NCBI RefSeq assembly: GCF_042477335.2
Contig: NC_091251.1
Span: forward strand, 91,093,501-91,157,500
Source: Ovis canadensis
Lineage: Eukaryota > Chordata > Mammalia > Artiodactyla > Bovidae
Length of the DNA stretch: 64,000 nucleotides
Direction: 5' to 3'
In this document: positions 60,137-64,000 of the stretch, one piece after another
Numbering within the stretch: position 1 is the first letter of the stretch
Layout of the letters: every line of letters starts with the position of its first letter
Notes under the pieces: generated by a model
What the model was told of the DNA's origin: nothing
Databases searched by the model: none
What the model saw: only the letters and a program-made list of their open reading frames with translations
Program-made: the position numbers and the translations under genes

Positions 60137-60290
60137 TTAGTGGTTCTCAACATTAGTGGTTAGATTAGCACATCAGAATTAGTTGGGAATTTTGTTAAAG
60201 TAAGACTGATTCCATAGGTTTGAGGTTCTGTATTTTTATCAAGATCCCAGTGATGCTGCTGGTTCACGGACCACACTTTGAGTAGCACCA
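60137..60290 (+). mobile_element. MER5-like DNA transposon remnant
   Basis: AGTGGTTCTCAACATTAGTG at one end and GTGATGCTGCTGGTTCACGG with CACACTTTGAGTAGCACC at the other fit a MER5B-type element. Confidence 0.5.
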
Positions 60291-60409
60291 TTTTATTGGC
60301 ATGAGGCTTCTTAGTTGGTACATCCTTTTTCTGGGTTCAAAGATCACCCTTATTATTTCACAGGTGTGGCTTTGGAAACAATGAAATGGAAGGAAGAAGT
60401 CTTTCCTGA

Positions 60410-60421
60410 TGAGGGTCCATT
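60410..60421. repeat. TSD of the inverted BovB, left
   Basis: TGAGGGTCCATT; an identical copy lies at 60741-60752. Confidence 0.75.
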
Positions 60422-60541
60422 CAGTTCAGCTCAGTTCAGCTCAGTTCATTTCAGTCGCTCAGTCGTGTCCGACTCTTTGCAGCCCCATGAATCGCAGCAC
60501 GCCAGGCCTCCTTGTCCATCACCAACTTCCGGAGTTCACTC
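60422..60541 (-). mobile_element. BovB 3' end, sense segment of a twin-primed copy
   Basis: The last about 120 bp of BovB in antisense, with the (TTCAG)n-type tail at 60422-60447 and CGTGTCCGACTCTTTGCAGC, ending at GTTCACTCAGAC. Confidence 0.85.
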
Positions 60542-60740
60542 AGACAGTGTCAGACTTTATTTTGGGGGGCTCCAAAATCACTGCAGATGGTGACTTCAGC
60601 CATGAAATTAAAAGACGCTTGCTCCTTGGAAGAAAAGTTATGACCAACCTGGATAGCATATTGAAAAGCAGAGACATTATTTTGCCAACAAAGGTCCATC
60701 TAGTCAAGGCTATGGTTTTTCCAGCGGTCATGTATGGATG
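60542..60740 (+). mobile_element. BovB internal segment, inverted
   Basis: Here the same element switches to the plus orientation: GTGTCAGACTTTATTTTGGG, ATCACTGCAGATGGTGAC, TTATGACCAACCTGGATAGC, GTATGGATG. The element interval between the two segments (about 430 bp) is missing. This is the structure expected from twin priming. Confidence 0.85.
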
Positions 60741-60752
60741 TGAGGGTCCATT
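60741..60752. repeat. TSD of the inverted BovB, right
   Basis: TGAGGGTCCATT. The first four bases also fit the BovB sequence, so a short microhomology joined the inverted end to the target. Confidence 0.75.
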
Positions 60753-61169
60753 AGCCCCTCTGAATCACCAGCTCCCCAGTCAGGACTGGAGGATTCCTAA
60801 ATTAATGCAGCATCCAGGAGTGAAGTCCTGGGTCCTGAAGCTGTAGACTGTTTTCAGATGTGCTGTCTTGCACTTGCTGTCCTGTTCAGACAGGCTCTTC
60901 TGACCAGACCCCCCCAGACAGATTCAGCCTTAGAAAGAGGGGCTGTAACTAGAGCTCACGCTTTCTTTCAGGACCTTCCTCAACCTGCTGCCATACTGGC
61001 TCTGCCGTTCAGGTAGCATCTTTCTCTTTGGTTGCTAAAGTCAGACTTCTGAAAACAGTGATGGTGAAAGTCCAGGCCACAGAGAAAGAAGGCTGGCAGA
61101 AGCCCTCCATTTCCTTCAGGTTATCTACGTGTTTACCCTCTCCTCCCTCTTTCCTTCCAGTCTCAGGGA

Positions 61170-61890
61170 AGACATGCCAGCCTCCTGCCTGACACAGCAG
61201 TCCCCAATCTGTCACCTCTGCTGTGCTGAAACCTCTCAGCAAGGTCATCCGTGACCGTTCCCGTTCTCCTCCCTGCAGGCCCAGTGGGCTAGTTTCTCAC
61301 CCTGTTTCTCTATTTCCTTCTACAGGAAAATCCCTAGGGTATATTGGCCTGCCCTTGACCTCCACTCCTTCCCAGCTCACTTTTGTGAGGCCTAAGTCCC
61401 CATCACTCCTCTCAGCTCTCTTGCCAAGGTTGCCCATGACCTGCAACTTAGCAATCTAGGAATTTTAGGTTGGTCCCTATCTTACCGGCCAATCATCACA
61501 GTTTGTGGCACAGTTAAGCCCTCCCTCTTTCCTGCCTGTCTGAGCTTGCTCACATCAGCACACCCCACTTACCTGACTTCACCTTTATCGGCTCCTCTTT
61601 TACAGTCTCCCAGGCTGGTTCAGCCTCCTCTTCCTGAAGACCTCTCCGTGGTAGAAGCCTGGGCCCTGGTCCTCACTCCCCTTCTCTCCTTTCTAAGTTT
61701 CTCCAGGATCCCACCTCTTCCATGGCTGTCAGTTCCATCTACAGCTGATGAAATTTATCTCCAGCCTTACCTCCCAACCCTGGCCCCGCCCCTGGTCCAG
61801 ACTCATAGCCTTATATCTTCAATTGCCCACTCAACATCTCCACTAGGGTAGCTAGCTAATGGGCATCTCAAACTTTATGTGTGCCAAACA
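61170..61890 (+). mobile_element. L2 ORF2 remnant (reverse transcriptase)
   Basis: TCATCCGTGACCGTTCCC, AAGGTTGCCCATGACCTGCA, GATGAAATTTATCTCCAGCC, CATAGCCTTATATCTTCAAT and GGGCATCTCAAACTTTATG line up with the RT region of L2, where the protein would read DDSQIYI and SNRHLKL. Stops and indels are frequent. Confidence 0.55.
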
Positions 61891-61904
61891 GAGTTCTTTT
61901 TTGT

Positions 61905-62078
61905 TTTAATTTTTTTTTTTTTGGACCATTTTTAAAGTCTTTATTGACTTTGTTACAACATTGCTTCTGTTTTTCGTTTTTGATTTTTTGGTCAGGAGGC
62001 ATGTGGAATCTTAGCTCCAAGACCTCCTGCATTGAAAGGTGAAGTTTTAACCTCTGGACTGCCAGAGAAACCCCCCAA
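61905..62078 (-). mobile_element. CHR-type tRNA SINE, older
   Basis: Poly-T start (poly-A on the minus strand), AAAGTCTTTATTGACTTTGT, GGCATGTGGAATCTTAGCTC and end TTAACCTCTGGACTGCCAGA. Confidence 0.75.
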
Positions 62079-62179
62079 ACAGAATTTTTAACTCCTCTTC
62101 ACCTGCAGCATTGACTTAGAAGCTAATGTGGCAGATCTAGGAATTACATTGCCTTCTCTTTGTTCATTTGTTATTGTTC

Positions 62180-62611
62180 AGTAGCTTAGTTGTGTCTGAC
62201 TCTTTGCAAACCCATGAACTGCAGCATGCCAATCTTCCCTGTCATTCACTCTCTCCAGAATTTGCTCAAACTCATATCCTTTGAATCTGTGATGCTATCC
62301 AACTCTCTCATCCTCTACCACCCATTTCTTTTGCCTTCAATCTTTCCCAGTATCTGGGTCTTTTCCAATGAGTCGGCTCTTCTCATCAGGTGGCCAAGGT
62401 ACTGGAGGTCCAGCTTCAGTATCAGTCCTTCCATTGAGTATTCAGGATTGATTTCCTTTAGGATGACTGGTTTGATGTTCTTGTTGTCCAAGGGACTCTC
62501 AAGAGTTTTCTCCAACACCACAGTTCGAAAGCATCTAGTCTTTGGCACTCAGCCTTCTTTATGGTCCAACTCTCACATCCATACATGACTACTGGAAAAC
62601 CATAGCTTTGA
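62180..62611 (-). mobile_element. BovB-related LINE fragment, older
   Basis: Same order of landmarks as the BovB 3' end (GTGTCTGACTCTTTGC, CATCCTCT, CTCAAGAGTTTTCTCC, CAACTCTCACATCCATACAT) but clearly diverged from the neighbouring copy. It is 5'-truncated at about 62608. It lies immediately beside the younger BovB, in the same orientation. Confidence 0.8.
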
Positions 62612-62638
62612 CTGCTGCTGCTGCTGCTGCTAAGGCAC
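62612..62638 (-). mobile_element. (GCT)n with Bov-A2-like end between two BovB copies
   Basis: Six GCT units followed by AAGGCACTTCAGT, which is the antisense of a Bov-A2 3' end and (AGC)n tail. It runs straight into the (TTCAG)n tail of BovB. Confidence 0.5.
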
Positions 62639-64000
62639 TTCAGTTCAGTTCAGTTCAGTTCAGTCTCTCAGTTGTGCCCGACTCTTTGCGACCCCATGAA
62701 TTGCAGCACGCCAGGCCTCCCTGTCCATCACCAGCTCCCGGAGTTCACTCAGACTCATGTCCATCAAGTCCGTGATGCCATCCAGCCATCTCATCCTCTG
62801 TCGTCCCCTTCTCCTCCTGCCCCCAATCCCTCCCAGCATCAAAGTCTTTTCCATGAGTCAACTCTTCGCATGAGGCGGCCAAAGTACTGGAGTTTCAGCT
62901 TGAGCATCATTCCTTCCAAAGAAATCCCAGGGCTGATCTCTTTCAGAATGGACTGGTTGGATCTCCTTGCAGCCCAAGGGACTCTCAAGAGTCTTCTCCA
63001 ACACCACAGGTCAAAAGCATCAATTCTTCGGCACTCAGCCTTCTTCACAGTCCAACTCTCACAGCCATACATGCATGACCAGAGGAAAAACCATAGCCTT
63101 GACTAGACAGGCATTTGATGGCAAAGTAATGTCTCTGCTTTTGAATATGCTATCTAGGTTGGTCATAACTTTTCTTCCAAGGAGCGAGTGTCTTTTAATT
63201 TCATGGCTGCAGTCACCATCTGCAGTGATTTTGGAGCCCCCCAAAATAAAGTCTGACACTGTTTCCACTGTTTCCCCATCTATTTCCCATGAAGTGATGG
63301 GACCAGATGCCATGATCTTCATTTTCTGAATGTTGAGCTTTAAGCCAACTTTTTCACTCTCCTCTTTCACTTTCATCAAGAGGCTTTTTAGTTCCTCTTC
63401 ACTTTCTGCCATAAGGGTGGTGTCATCTGCATATCTGAGGTTATTGATATTTTACCTGCCAGTCTTAATTCCAGCTTGTGCTTCTTCCAGCCCAGTGTTT
63501 CTCATGATGTACTCTGCATATAAGTTAAATAAGCAGGGTGACAATATACAGCCTTGACGTACTCCTTTTCCTGTTTGGAACCAGTCTGTTGTTCCATGTC
63601 CAGTTCTAACTGTTGCTTCCTGACCTGCATACAGATTTCTCAAGAGGCAGGTCAGGTGGTCTGGTATTCCCATCTCTTTCAGAATTTTCCGCAGTTGATT
63701 GTGATCCACACAGTCAAAGGCTTTGGCGTAGTCAATGAAGCAGAAATAGATGTTTTTCTGGAACTCTCTTGCTTTTTCCATGATCCAGCAGATGTTGGCA
63801 ATTTGATCTCTGGTTCCTCTGCCTTTTCTAAAACCAGCTTGAACATCAGGAAGTTCACAGTTCACATATTGGTGAAGCCTGGCTTGGAGAATTTTGAGCA
63901 TTACTTTACTAGCGTGTGAGATGAGTGCAATTGTGCGGTAGATTGAGCATTCTTTGGCGTTGCCTTTCTTTGGGATTGGAATGAAAACTGACCTTTTCCA
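62639..64000 (-). mobile_element. BovB (RTE) LINE, 3' part, continues past the window
   Basis: The 3' end carries the (TTCAG)n tail at 62639-62664. Reading the minus strand from 64000, the reverse transcriptase is recognisable: FIDYAKAFDCVDH (motif A) and GVRQGCILSPCLFN (motif B) within 63901-63452, then YADDTTLMAES at about 63435-63400. One in-frame TAA lies just before YADD. Further frameshifts occur near 63065 and 62845, so the copy is dead. The C-terminal block WTVKKAECRRIDAF and HGVAKSRAQ is still readable. BovB supplies the machinery for Bov-tA and Bov-A2 SINEs. Confidence 0.93.

Larger units (their letters stand above)
35721..64000. other. Region upstream of ACTN1, no recognised gene
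   Basis: No exon with recognisable protein similarity, no second CpG island and no intact RNA gene were found. The stretch is dominated by ruminant SINEs and BovB with older repeats between them. Non-coding transcripts starting near the ACTN1 CpG island are possible but cannot be supported here. Confidence 0.6.

Overview
The window is nuclear DNA of a ruminant (Pecora: cattle, sheep, goat or a close relative; the sequence does not let me choose). The evidence is the dense load of BovB LINEs, Bov-tA and Bov-A2 SINEs with (AGC)n tails, and CHR-type tRNA SINEs, on a background of old mammalian MIR, L2, L1 and MER5-like repeats. There are no bacterial-type operons, CRISPR arrays or tRNA/rRNA genes. 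Almost every open reading frame is an accident of repeats or of GC-rich DNA.

The one protein-coding gene is ACTN1 (alpha-actinin-1), read on the minus strand. Its first coding exon lies at 34538-34642: 35 codons ending in a clean GT donor. The inferred 5' UTR runs to about 34930. Both sit inside a strong CpG island (about 34080-35720) with GC boxes, two inverted CCAAT boxes, an M-box-like E-box and a tandem kB/STAT-like site. Positions 1-34537 are the beginning of ACTN1 intron 1; all further exons lie beyond the left edge. Positions 35721-64000 lie upstream of ACTN1 and contain no gene I can recognise.

Intron 1 is moderately repeat-loaded: scattered MIR/L2, a few Bov-tA/Bov-A2 copies with visible target-site duplications (TSDs), a 235-bp CA-rich microsatellite, and an old L1 end fused to a U6 snRNA copy at 12060-12343. 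The upstream half is much denser in young ruminant elements. They include three BovB regions (44507-45106, 60422-60740 and 62180-64000, the last running off the window), many Bov-tA/Bov-A2/CHR copies, and a second U6-L1 chimera at 56164-56907.

The most notable points are structural records of retrotransposition: two independent U6-L1 chimeric retrosequences, the second inside one 10-bp TSD together with two L1 segments; a BovB copy with the inverted structure expected from twin priming and a 12-bp TSD; a small minisatellite split by a SINE and an LINE; and a perfect 15-bp inverted repeat inside an old L1. I found no convincing new biological system. Repeat assignments are by eye from remembered family consensus, so boundaries are approximate except where a TSD is quoted.
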